A model generated the notes under the pieces. The model was not told the origin of the DNA. It saw only the letters and a program-made list of their open reading frames with translations, and made no database searches. The position numbers and the translations under genes are program-made. Below are positions 1 through 11,900 of a stretch of DNA of 64,000 bases, one piece after another. The first letter of the stretch is position 1. Each line of letters begins with the position of its first letter. Source of the DNA: Tubiluchus corallicola (lineage: Eukaryota > Priapulida > Priapulimorpha > Priapulimorphida > Tubiluchidae); contig JAQGDQ010000713.1 in NCBI GenBank assembly GCA_030141605.1, forward strand, positions 40,486-104,485. Reading direction: 5' to 3'.

Positions 1-1083
1 ACACACTGATGATTTATGTATTAACGCAACGTCCATGGCTAGATTCGCAAAAAAGGAATGATAACACACACATGTATTTATTTTATACATGTATATTTTC
101 AGATTTTGAAGTGGTTAGTAGAATTTTCCTGCAAAAAAAAACAACAGGTCTGACATTACATTGACTAACCTTATCAATTGTACTTTGTATACAAGAAATA
201 CGGCAAGGACAACTTCATCTAGACATGATTACACTGTATAAAACTCGAAACTATCTGCTGTTAACTGGACGTGACAAAAAAACTGCGCGGTTTCACTGTG
301 AAATGAACTTGCTTGCTGCATGGGATTTCAAGGAAGGAGCAGAAACTTTATAAATATTTTCTGATTTTCTGACAACATTCCATGTGTCATTTTACCTTGC
401 GTCGTCTCTGTGAAACCGGCTTCGAGGATGGCTGAGTGTATTAAGACGTATTTATTGTAACGTCACCTGAATACTTGCAGTGCTAAGTCGTGACCTCGCT
501 CACTTTTGGGCAGTGGCAGTATAGGTACTGTGGAACTGCAGCACTTGACATTGTCGCTACTATTCGATGTAATAAGTCGTTTTTCTTTAGTTCTTTCGTT
601 ACACTTGTACGGTCGAGATTACGTGAGGGTAGTACTGTTTGCTTCGCAGCCCAGCACAGTGCGCTCACGGCTGAAGCAATGCGGTGTTTGGCTGTTGTGC
701 GCAAGCGGCGATGCACACGTCTGAGATAAGACGCTGTACATTAGGTAGAAACAGTGCTGTCTCTCACGCAGGTGCGTGTTGTCAGTTGTCGCATAGCCGT
801 GTACCGGCATATTCGTGAACTGCGAAAATTTAGACTATTCGTAAAAAAAACAATATTTTTTGTTTGCAATTTTATCACGTTTATGTATAAATTTTCGTAT
901 GTTTTTTTGTTTAGAATCACAATTGCAAATGGCAACATTAAAATTACACAGTAATTTTACACAGTGTTTTTTACACAGTATTAAGACAATGGCTAAAAAT
1001 TTTCCAAAGTAGCGCCCTTATCTACTGTTTTTGAGCAACACTGTATGTCATTTTCAGTAGTGTGAGTATTTCTCTCTCTTCAG
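1..1083. other. Upstream intron sequence of the PI3K gene
   Basis: No exon is recognised here. It is AT-rich with short open frames that match no family I know. The first recognisable PI3K exon starts at 1084 inside a codon (phase 2: one codon base comes from the exon end, two follow, with G at 1083 matching the acceptor), so an upstream exon must exist. I did not find the adaptor-binding domain or the first part of the Ras-binding domain, so they probably lie before the window. Confidence 0.5.
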
Positions 1084-1232
1084 AAGCGGCAATTCGCAAG
1101 AAAGCGCGGAGCATGCATCTGACTCTACCGGAACAGGAACGGTGCGTCAGAGAATACAAGCCAAATTACTTGCTCAAAGTCTGCGGATGCAATCAGTACA
1201 TGTTGGGTGATTTCCCTGCTTGCCAATATCAG
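1084..1232 (+). CDS. PI3K exon: Ras-binding domain, first part
   Basis: The exon follows a strong acceptor (tctctctcttcag) and ends in CAG before gtaag. It encodes AIRKKARSM, then [12 protein letters not shown] and ending CQYQ. This matches the p110 segment EEAIRKKTRSM...LKVCGCDEYFL...SQYK. It ends at a codon boundary, compatible with the exon at 3019. Confidence 0.85.
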
Positions 1233-2709
1233 GTAAGAATTAATGCACTTTCTGTGTTTTAATATGTTGTTTTATGCTGCAGACGATTGTTTCGACATCA
1301 ACTGTCATTTTCAATGCTCTAAATGAAGCCAAAACAAACAATTAGCACAATTATGACAGTACTAATCAAGGCATAAAATAAATTATATCATTAAACATGT
1401 TGTTTTATTGCTGCAGACGATTGTTTCGACATCAACTGTCATTTTCAATGCTCTAAATCAAGCCAAAACAAATAATTAGCAGAATTATGACACTACCTAC
1501 CAAGGATTAAAATAAATTATATCATCAAACAATCAGAGAATGAAATTCAAAGTGTCAGATGGAACTACAACTTAGAAAGAGGTTCTCGTGTAAAGAAAAC
1601 AAAAATTGTACCTTCTGTATCAGATTCAGGCAAAGATCACAACAACCAGCAAACTATTAGTTTAGCACCAAGCAAAGTCTGCATTCTGTTGGGTGGAAAA
1701 CAAACCACTGTAAAAAGAGTTAGAAGAATAATACACATTTTACACAACCGCAAGAGGGTGCATAATATGCACTAATAAACAACATGTTAATTCTTGGCAC
1801 CTGGCTCTTTAATGTGTTTCTATGTTTTTGGTTTATCTGGTTTCCTGAAATTACATCAGTTTAGGGCCTAGTATCGTATCGGTCGAGGTCGGCAAATAAA
1901 AATACTTCCGTTTCCGGCTAATCGTTTTGCCGGTATTTTGTGAGATGTTTTATTTTTACAAGTAATTAGAATCTAGTAGTCTGAAATTGGGTAAGCGTAT
2001 ATGACGTCGTGCGATGCTGAGGTGATGTACATGGCAAGTGATTGTCGGTAAATTTCTGCACTTGCTTTAATATATTGTTCCGGGGTCGGACCCGGTAGAT
2101 AGCCTCACGGCCCGCCATCGGTGATGCGGGTAAGCGCTGCATAACGGACACTCCAGATATTTAAACAAAAGAAACAACAAAACCAAGACTTAGAATTCAA
2201 AAGGGACGGCTGAGATGAACAACACAATAGAAAAAAAAACAAAACCTGGTGACAATGCTTCAAACCTTACGGAATCCATGACGCTCGGCGGGCAGACAGG
2301 AGAAGTGCATTCCACGGCAACCAGAATTCTGCAATGGAATTTAATTGATTAATTATTAATTATTAGTAACAACAGAAGCTTGCAGTTTCTTTTTTCAGCA
2401 TACGTCTTCTTTCATTTCCATCAAAATGCCTAAGAAGTATCATCCTGCTCACCTTGGATTCAAATGCCGGGCTCAAATGATATTGTGAAGCATTGTTGCA
2501 CAATAGAAGATCCTTACTTTACATCTTTAATTTAAATATTGATTTTGACCCTCGCAGGTCAGTAAGATTCTACAGTCAACGTCCGATATAAGGGACACTC
2601 GCTTATTAGGGACCACCGTCACCGGTCCCAATTTTTCTATGTAAAAATTTTCTATGTAAAATAGATTATTATTATTATTATTATTATATTGCTATTATTA
2701 TTATTGTTA

Positions 2710-2783
<74 letters not shown>

Positions 2784-2785
2784 GC

Positions 2786-2845
<60 letters not shown>

Positions 2846-2884
2846 CATCATCATCATTATTATTGCTATTATTAATATTGTTGT

Positions 2885-2916
<32 letters not shown>

Positions 2917-5900
2917 CTGTTGTTGTTGTTATAGAAACACTTAGTTCTAATATTATTGTAATGTAAATTACGGCGCTTTTTTTTTTGTACCACCCGATAT
3001 ATTATTTTGCATTTTCAGCACGTGCGCAACTGCATCGCCAAGAGCAAAATTCCCCAGCTGATGCTGATGAACAAGCGAGCTGTGATCGAACAAATTCCCA
3101 AGAACATCTTCACCCTGCCGTCGTTCGTGCGGCGGGGGCTGCCGACTCCCCGGAGCGACAAAACCATTTCCTTGTGGGAAATCGACTACCCGCTGCGGAT
3201 TAGGATACTGTGGGCCACCTACGTGAATGTGAAGGAACTAGATAGGGTATGCGTACTTGCTTATGATATCGTGCCTTATTTTTTATGTACCCATTTTTGT
3301 TATTATTTAAGTCGTATATGTGCTTAAATTAGTAATGCAGCAACTCAAAGTATGACTGACTCGCGAGGCGTGTAATCATAACACCAGTTTGTGAGACCAG
3401 TTTTGTAATCATCTCTCTTCTTCATCTTCTTCCCAGCTTTTCCCTATGAGTCTTCTCCACGCATTCCTGTTGTTGACCATCTCTTCATTTATGTCTTCCC
3501 TTCCATGTAATCATCTCTCTAGCACGTGAAAATTAGGAAAGCACGGTCTCTCGGGGACTCATCTTTCATTTCTTGTCAGATATATGTGTGTGCCGGCATT
3601 TACCATGGTAGAGAGACGCTGTACTCACAGTATGTAATGTTTCAGATATACGTACGCGCCGGCATTTCCCACGGTAGACTGACGCTGTACTCACAGTATT
3701 TAATGTTTCAGATATACGTACGTGCCGGCATTTACCATGGTAGAGAGACGCTCTACTCACAGTATTTAATGTTTCAGATATACGTACGTGCCGGCATTTA
3801 CCACGATAGACTGACGCTGTACTCACAGTATGTAATGTTTCAGATATACGTACGTGCCGGCATTTACCACGGTAGAGAGACGCTGTACTCGCAGTATGTA
3901 ATGTTTCAGATATACGTACGTGCCGGCATTTACCACGGTAGACTGACGCTGTACTCACAGTATGTAATGTTTCAGATATACGTACGTGCCGGCATTTACC
4001 ATGGTAGACTGACGCTGTACTCACAATATTTAATGTTTCAGATATACGTACATGCCGGCATTTACCACGGTAGACTGACGCTGTACTCACAGTATGTAAT
4101 GTTTCAGATATACGTACGCGCCGGCATTTACCACGGTAGACTGACGCTGTACTCACAGTATTTAATGTTTCAGATATACGTACGTGCCGGCATTTACCAC
4201 GGTAGAGAGACGCTCTACTCACAGTATTTAATGTTTCAGATATACGTACGTGCCGGCATTTACCACGGTAGACTGACGCTGTACTCACAGTATGTAATGT
4301 TTCAGATATACGTACGTGCCGGCATTTACCACGGTAGACTGACGCTGTACTCACAGTATTTAATGTTTCAGATATACGTACGCGCCGGCATTTACCACGG
4401 TAGAGAGACGCTGTACTCACAGTATTTAATGTTTCAGATATACGTACGCGCCGGCATTTACCACGGTAGAGAGACGCTGTACTCACAGTATGTAATGTTT
4501 CAGATATACGTACGTGCCGGCATTTACCACGGTAGACTGACGCTGTACTCACAGTATGTAATGTTTCAGATATACGTACGTGCCGGCATTTACCATGGTA
4601 GACTGACGCTGTACTCACAGTATGTAATGTTTCAGATATACGTACGTGCCGGCATTTACCATGGTAGAGAGACGCTCTGCTCACAGTATTTAATGTTTCA
4701 GATATACGTACGTGCCGGCATTTACCACGGTAGAGAGACGCTCTGCTCAAACTTGGATACACAGCAGGTTCTGTTTTCAAATCCAAAGTGGAACGAGTGG
4801 CTGCAGTTTGACCTGTTCGTTCTTGACCTCCCCCACAGCGCACGTCTCTCGCTGTCGCTGTGCTCGGTGTCGAAGTCAAAGAAGAAAGGAAAAGAGGTAA
4901 AGTTTATCACTTTACCGGATGAGCTCGTTTCTTGAATGTTCCGCGGTGTTTCCCGGGTCTTCTGGAAATTTACCGGAAAGAGAGAAATTTTTTCCGAAGT
5001 AAAGTTGTGTGGAAATGAGTTATGCCGTGTTTCGACAAACCTTAAACCAAACCCAGACCCAATCTTAAACTGTAGGTCAAAACAATCAACTTTTTAAAAT
5101 ATTGATAGGAAACATGCTATTTTTTCAAAAATGACTTGTGTGAAAGAATTATTACCACTAACCTGAGAAAGGTAGCTGACTTGATGACCAATTGGTCTTT
5201 CGCTGCCCTTTCTCCTGCACACCCCTAACTCTTTCCTTTATGCATAATTTATCCTTTTTAATTAATAACTATAACAATAATAGTCTATTTGTATACTATG
5301 GTGTAAATGAGGAGATAAATAAAATGTTTATGTCTATGTCTATGTCTCTTAGACTTTGTAAGCAAGCATATGTAAACACAGTTGTGTTCTAAAAGTAAAC
5401 ACATGCGTCGAGTCACAACGAAAAAGGAATACCTATATACCTCAGCAAAATAATATGTTAAACTGTAGGTAAAAAAACAATCTACTCTTTAACATATTGA
5501 AAGGAAACGAACTATTTTTTTCGGATATGACTTACGTGAAAGAATTATTACCACACAAACACTATTTCACGTTCGTGCTACTAGTTCTTCGCTGTTACGT
5601 GCATTTCGCCATTCGCTAGTTAGACAGGCGCTAGCACCTTTATTTTGGAAATGCATTACGCAAAAACGGGTACTGTACTTCTCAGTTCAGATGTGTTAGT
5701 TTGTGACGAACTGCTCACGTTCGACAACTCGTGCGCGAGCACAGCCATAAATTTGAAATGTGAATTTTTATCTTAAAATCTGCCTAGTTTTAGTACAGCA
5801 TCTTGAGTATCTTACAGGAGCACTGCACTTCAATTTTCGCTTTCACAAACACGTGCAACATGCTCTTAGAATATTTTTGCTGTTGAAAGTTATGTTAGTT

Positions 5901-8900
5901 TGTGACGTCGTCAATAGTTGTTCTTGCCCGCCATTGATTAAATTTTTAATCTATTATTTAATTATCAAAAACGCTTTTGCAAAAATTAATCGTGTTAAAA
6001 TGTACACTTTTTATCGTATTTCAAAATTGGATAGTTCATGAAAAATCATCCTGTCTTCCTTTAAGGTATAGCTGGCATTATCGACACAGCTAAAGTTCAC
6101 TTTTCAAAATATGTACTATGGCATATTACACTTTGCTATTTAAGAATACTACTGTGTACAATGTACGCAATGAACAAATATACAAAAGCCAAGAAGTAGA
6201 ATCACGTGTTACAACGCTTCATATCGTTTTAGCATACTTTTTCCATACTAAAGGAAAATTCAATGTCCATACAACAGTTAATTAGCATGCTGGTGAAGTG
6301 GTATATATTTTCCGCGGATACGTGGAATTCCGAGTTTCTGGAAGACCAGTAGTGCCATTTTTGTAAATCGCGTAAATTCGTTGAGAAAATTTTTACGGAC
6401 CCAGTACATTATTTCACAAGCTGACCGCTAGTTGGCAGGCCGTCACTTTGTTTACATCACGTACATCAGTGTAACCACGTGTATATCTCTATGTATAAAA
6501 ATATAGAATCAATCGTGCGGAGTTATCTGAGTCAATTGCAGACAGTTTTTATATACTTTTGCATAGGAGCGGCCAGTACTTAGGCATTTTTGAGACAATT
6601 AGGTATCATGTATCCTTGATAGTTGGGTATTTTAAATTATGCATGAAACAAGGTAACTGATATTTTAAGTCCACTTAGAGGCTCTCTATGGTCACAAAAT
6701 TGCAATTTGTTGCTTCGTCCCCTTGAACCCCCATGGGGGCCTACGCGGCCCCAAACTCCCTGCCTGTTTCAGAGTTTTTTGCAATTTGTCATTCTCATCC
6801 CTGATCTCAAGCTGTGTGCTATAGGTTTTACATGTCAAATGTAGACCTACGTTAACTCAAATGTAGATTTAGGTAATTCAAATGTGTCTTGGTAACTCAA
6901 ATGTAGACTTAGGTAGTTCAAATGTGTTAACAATGGTTTTCAACAAATCTTAAGCGTTTCTGGTAAGTCAAATGTAGACACATGTCAAGTCAAATGTAAC
7001 ATTGGTATCTCAAATGTGGATAGGTGTTAAAGTTTAAGGATGTTAAATTTAATATTCTTTAATTTCAATTTAATAATTGCTCTTAAGTTAAAATAACAAC
7101 GTTATAGGCCTACTAATAGGTGCACTATCTTTGGTTTATCTTTTTCTAATTTGCACTTAAATAACTTAATTACCGATTTATTCAAAGTAATGCATCTACA
7201 TTTGACTTACCTAAGTCACATTTGAGTTACCAAAACACATTCAAAATTCCTATGTCTACATTTGAGTTACATAAGTCACATTTGAGTTACCAAAACACAT
7301 TCGAAATTCCTATGTCCACATTTCACTTACCTAAGTCACATTTGAGTTACCAAAACACATTCGAAATTCCTATGTCTACATTTGACTTACCTAAGTCACA
7401 TTTGAGTTACCAAAACACATTCGAAATTCCTATGTCCACATTTCACTTACCTAAGTCACATTTGAGTTACCAAAACACATTCGAAATTCCTATGTCTACA
7501 TTTGACTTACCTAAGTCACATTTGAGTTACTAATACACATTCCAAGTTCCGATGTCTACATTTGACTTACCCACGCCACATTTGAACTTTCCTATGTCTA
7601 CATTTGACTTAGCTAAGTCACATTTGAACTTTCCTGTGTCTACATTTGACTTACTTGAGTCACATTTGAACTTTCCTGTGTCTACATTTGACTTACCTAA
7701 GTCACATTTGAACTTTCCTGTGTCTACATTTGACTCACCTAAGTCACATTTGAACTTTCCTATGTCTACATTTGACTTACCTAAGTCACATTTGAACTTT
7801 CCTGTGTCTACATTTGATGTGTAAAACCTATATAATACCCTGTAGCGGATAGCCCTATAGGCTGAATAGGCTGAAGCCTAAGGCACGGGATCAAAAGGGG
7901 CCCGGCAAAATAAAACGAAAAAAAATTTTTTTTGTAAAAAATAAATAAATTGACAAAAGAGCAAGGGGCCCGCCAAAATAAAATATAGAAAAAAGTTTTT
8001 TCTTCAAAACTCAGTCACTATATTTCAAATCGGGTTTACACAAATCAAGTTTACACAATTTCAGTTTACACAATTCACGTTTACACAATTTAAGTTTACA
8101 CAATTCACGTTTACACAGTTTAAGTTTAAGTTCAAAATTTCAGTTTCCGAATTTTTCTGGGGGCAAAGTCAGTTATAATTTCTGAAAAGTCCATTTTTTT
8201 CAACATATCTGACTCACAGTTTCTGATTGGGTTATTTTAGTTGACATCTAACCCAGAAACTCACCAAGCTGTAATCGTGTTTATATAGTCCTAGTCCACA
8301 ACTCAAGGATCAAGAAGATATAATTTTTATCACAATCGGTGGGCAAAAACTCACAAAATTAAACAAACTTACAAACGACGAGAGCTCCACAAAAACACGT
8401 CAGCTCAGCAGTGTAGCAACATTTAAAAGGCCCGTTCCAAGTTCAAGCCTAAGGCCCATAAAATCATAATCCGCCGCTGATAATACTCTATCCGATAGTA
8501 TTCTATATTTCAGGAACACTGTGCTCTGGCTTGGGGAAACATTATGCTATTCGACTACAAGAGTCGATTACGGAGCGACAAGTATCGCATCAACTTGTGG
8601 CCTATGCCGAAGGGTCTGGACGAACTGCTTAATCCCCTAGGTATTGTTCTGCTGCGTATTTCTTCGTACAGTTTCAACACTTTGCAAACCGCAAACGGCA
8701 GAGTTTAGCTGGGTGCGGCGGGACCGGGACTTTTCTCTCATCCGGAAAGAAAAGAGGTGCTGGAAAATTGTGCACTAGTTGGGACCTCCGCACCTCTTTT
8801 AGCAAAATATTTCGTTAGGTCAAGTACCTAGTCAAGTTTAATTTGATAGTTAGGGTGAGCATCGAATGTTGAAACGTGTTGTGAAAAAACTTTTTTAATT

Positions 8901-11900
8901 CGTATTGAATTTGAACTTAAAATTACGCATTCGAATAATTCACCACTTCATCTAAATACATTCTTTATCATTAAATGTTTGAAATTGATATTTATTTTAT
9001 TTAATTTTGCTATTTAAATTAAATTATATCAAAAATTTTCAAATTATTAAATGTGCTAAAATTGTATTTTGCTCAATTTATTCGTAATTTCATAGATTTA
9101 TTTACATTATCTGGCTGGCTGTTGTTCTATCATCGGTTTCTGTTGAAATTACTTCTGAAAGTACGTATGAAAGGCTAAAAACAACTATTTTGTATTAATC
9201 ATTTTTTATTAAGGTATATGCATACGTACGTATATAAGTTTCTACGCTTATTACCGTATTTTCCCGTGTATAAGAGACCCTTTTTTGCTCAGAATTTTCA
9301 CTTTAAAAATAGGGGGTCTCTTATACATGGGAGTAAGTCTTTTCAATAAGATGCATAAATTGTGACACTAATGATTTTAAAGAAATAAGTGCTCTACAAC
9401 TGTTTTATTTCGAATAATTATAGTTTCCTTTCAATAAATCTTCTCCATGGCTAAATTCTAATGATAAAATTAATGTACCGGGTAAGTTATTATTTTTTTA
9501 AATGTCTCTTTGGTATTGGAGAGAAATCGATTGTTCTGCAGCCAATCAACGCATCTGCATAAGCTCTCTGCATGCCCGTCGACGTCATTGATACGTCGTC
9601 AGAGGTCAACGAGATGAGTCAGCCTAAGCAAGGCGTGTCGCGTTCGACTATGAAGCGGTTGTAAGCAATACAAGCATCGTGACACAGGTCTGACTCCAGT
9701 TGATATTTTTGATGAGAGTGATGAGGAATTTAATGATTTCTATGATGAATAAAGTTATTCATTACCAAAAAACTTTTTTCCAGAATTTTTGCCTAAAAAT
9801 TGAAGGGGTCTCTTATACACAAGGGTCTCTTATACATGGGAAAATACGGTAGTCGTAGGCTATAACACGCAAAAATTCGAAAATCCAAAAAATGGAACGA
9901 ACGAACTGTTGTGCTAGTAATCGGCCTCTAGCCCACAAGACAACGTCACCTATAAGCAGTCATTAAAGAAAGGTTTGCAAATGTGATGCACTTTAATACG
10001 AGGTTTAAATAAGTAACCAGCATAATTTCTGCAAGACTACTTTCTGTTTATGATTCGAAAATCTCTAAACTGAACTCACTTGGTTTGGTTATGAAATTTT
10101 GAAGTTTGGTTTGATTTAAGTTCGAAAATCAAAAATTCGATCTAATTGAAATTCGCTTTCGGATAGAGAATGTTCGTCCTTATTGGATAGTTTGGGTGCA
10201 AATTTTACCAAATTTGTACAAGCAATTGTTAAAAGATGTTTGATCGTTTGACTTTTATTCTGATGCGTATAGGTATCTGTGGTTCGAATCCAAACAAGGA
10301 CTGGCCGTGCTTGGAGATAGAGTTTGATCGATACGTCAGTCCGGCTTCCTTCCCTTCCGACAAGCAGATTGAGAATCTGGCAGAATTCAATGCTCAAAGA
10401 GACTCTAATCCGGTGCAAGCTTTGGGTTCGACAACTGCACACAGGGTAAGTTCTTGCAAGCTTTATGTTTGACAGCTGCACACAGGGTAAGTTCTTGCAA
10501 GCTTTGGGTTCGACAACTACACACAGGGTAAGTTCTTGCAAGCTTTGGGTTCGACAACTACACACAGGGTAAGTTCTTGCAAGCTTTGGGTACGACAACT
10601 GCACACAGGGTAAGTTCTTGCAAGCTTTGGGTTTGACAACTGCACACAGGGTAAGTTCTTGCAAGCTTTGGGTTTGACAACTGCACACAGGGTAAGTTGT
10701 TGCAAGCTTTGGGTTAGACAGCTGCATGCAGGGTAAGTTCTTGCAAGCTGTAGGTTAGACAACTGCACACAAGGTAAGTTCTTGCAAAGCTTTGGGTTTG
10801 ACAACTGCACACAGGGTAAGTTGTTGTAAGCTTTGGGTTTGATAACTGCACACAAGGTAAGTTCTTGCAAGCTTTGGGTTTGACAACTGCACACAGGGTA
10901 AGTTCTTGCAAGCTTTGGGTTTGACAACTGCACACAGGGTAAGTTCTTGCAAGCTTTATGTTTGACAGCTGCACACAGGGTAAGTTCTTGCAAGCTTTGG
11001 GTTCGACAACTACACACAGGGTAAGTTCTTGCAAGCTTTGGGTTCGACAACTACACACAGGGTAAGTTCTTGCAAGCTTTGGGTACGACAACTGCACACA
11101 GGGTAAGTTCTTGCAAGCTTTGGGTTTGACAACTGCACACAGGGTAAGTTCTTGCAAGCTTTGGGTTTGACAACTGCACACAGGGTAAGTTGTTGCAAGC
11201 TTTGGGTTAGACAGCTGCATGCAGGGTAAGTTCTTGCAAGCTGTAGGTTAGACAACTGCACACAAGGTAAGTTCTTGCAAAGCTTTGGGTTTGACAACTG
11301 CACACAGGGTAAGTTGTTGTAAGCTTTGGGTTTGATAACTGCACACAAGGTAAGTTCTTGCAAGCTTTGGGTTTGACAACTGCACACAGGGTAAGTTTTT
11401 GCAAGCTTTGGGTTTGACAGCTGCACACAGGGTAAGTTCTTGCAAGCTTTGGGTTTGACAGCTGCACACAGGGTAAGTTCTTGCAAGCTTTGGGTTTGAC
11501 AACTGCACACAGGGTAAGTTCTTGCAAAGCTTTGGGTTTGACAACTGCACACGGGGTAAGTTCTTGCAAGCTTTGGGTTTGACAACTGCGCACAGGGTAG
11601 ATTCTTGCAAAGCTTTGGGTTTGACAGCTGATGTTCTCATTAACGAATGGCAAATCTGTTAAACCGCAACTGCTTTTTTTGAACTTTGGAGACTCGATAA
11701 ACGTCTTGGTTTTGTTGCAGCTTCAGTCGAAGACCGAGATTGAGGAAGAAGACTTGAAGTTTTTTGCGGAAGTCGTTCATAAAGATCCGCTTTCGGAAAT
11801 TTCCGAGCAGGAGAAGGAGCTGCTGTGGAGGTTAAGGTATGACCGGGCGCCAGGGCCGGATTTCCCTATGGGCTAGTGTAGGCTGCAGTAGGGTCCCTCA

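Noticed and set aside
2652-2993. Poly-Leu and poly-Asn open frames
   Set aside because: Translation of a (TTA)n microsatellite.
3566-4879. 437-codon minus-strand frame over the 66-bp array
   Set aside because: Shadow of the plus-strand PI3K-derived array.
10116-11653. Several minus-strand frames of 130-203 codons rich in [13 protein letters not shown]
   Set aside because: Different phases of the same 41-bp repeat read on the wrong strand.
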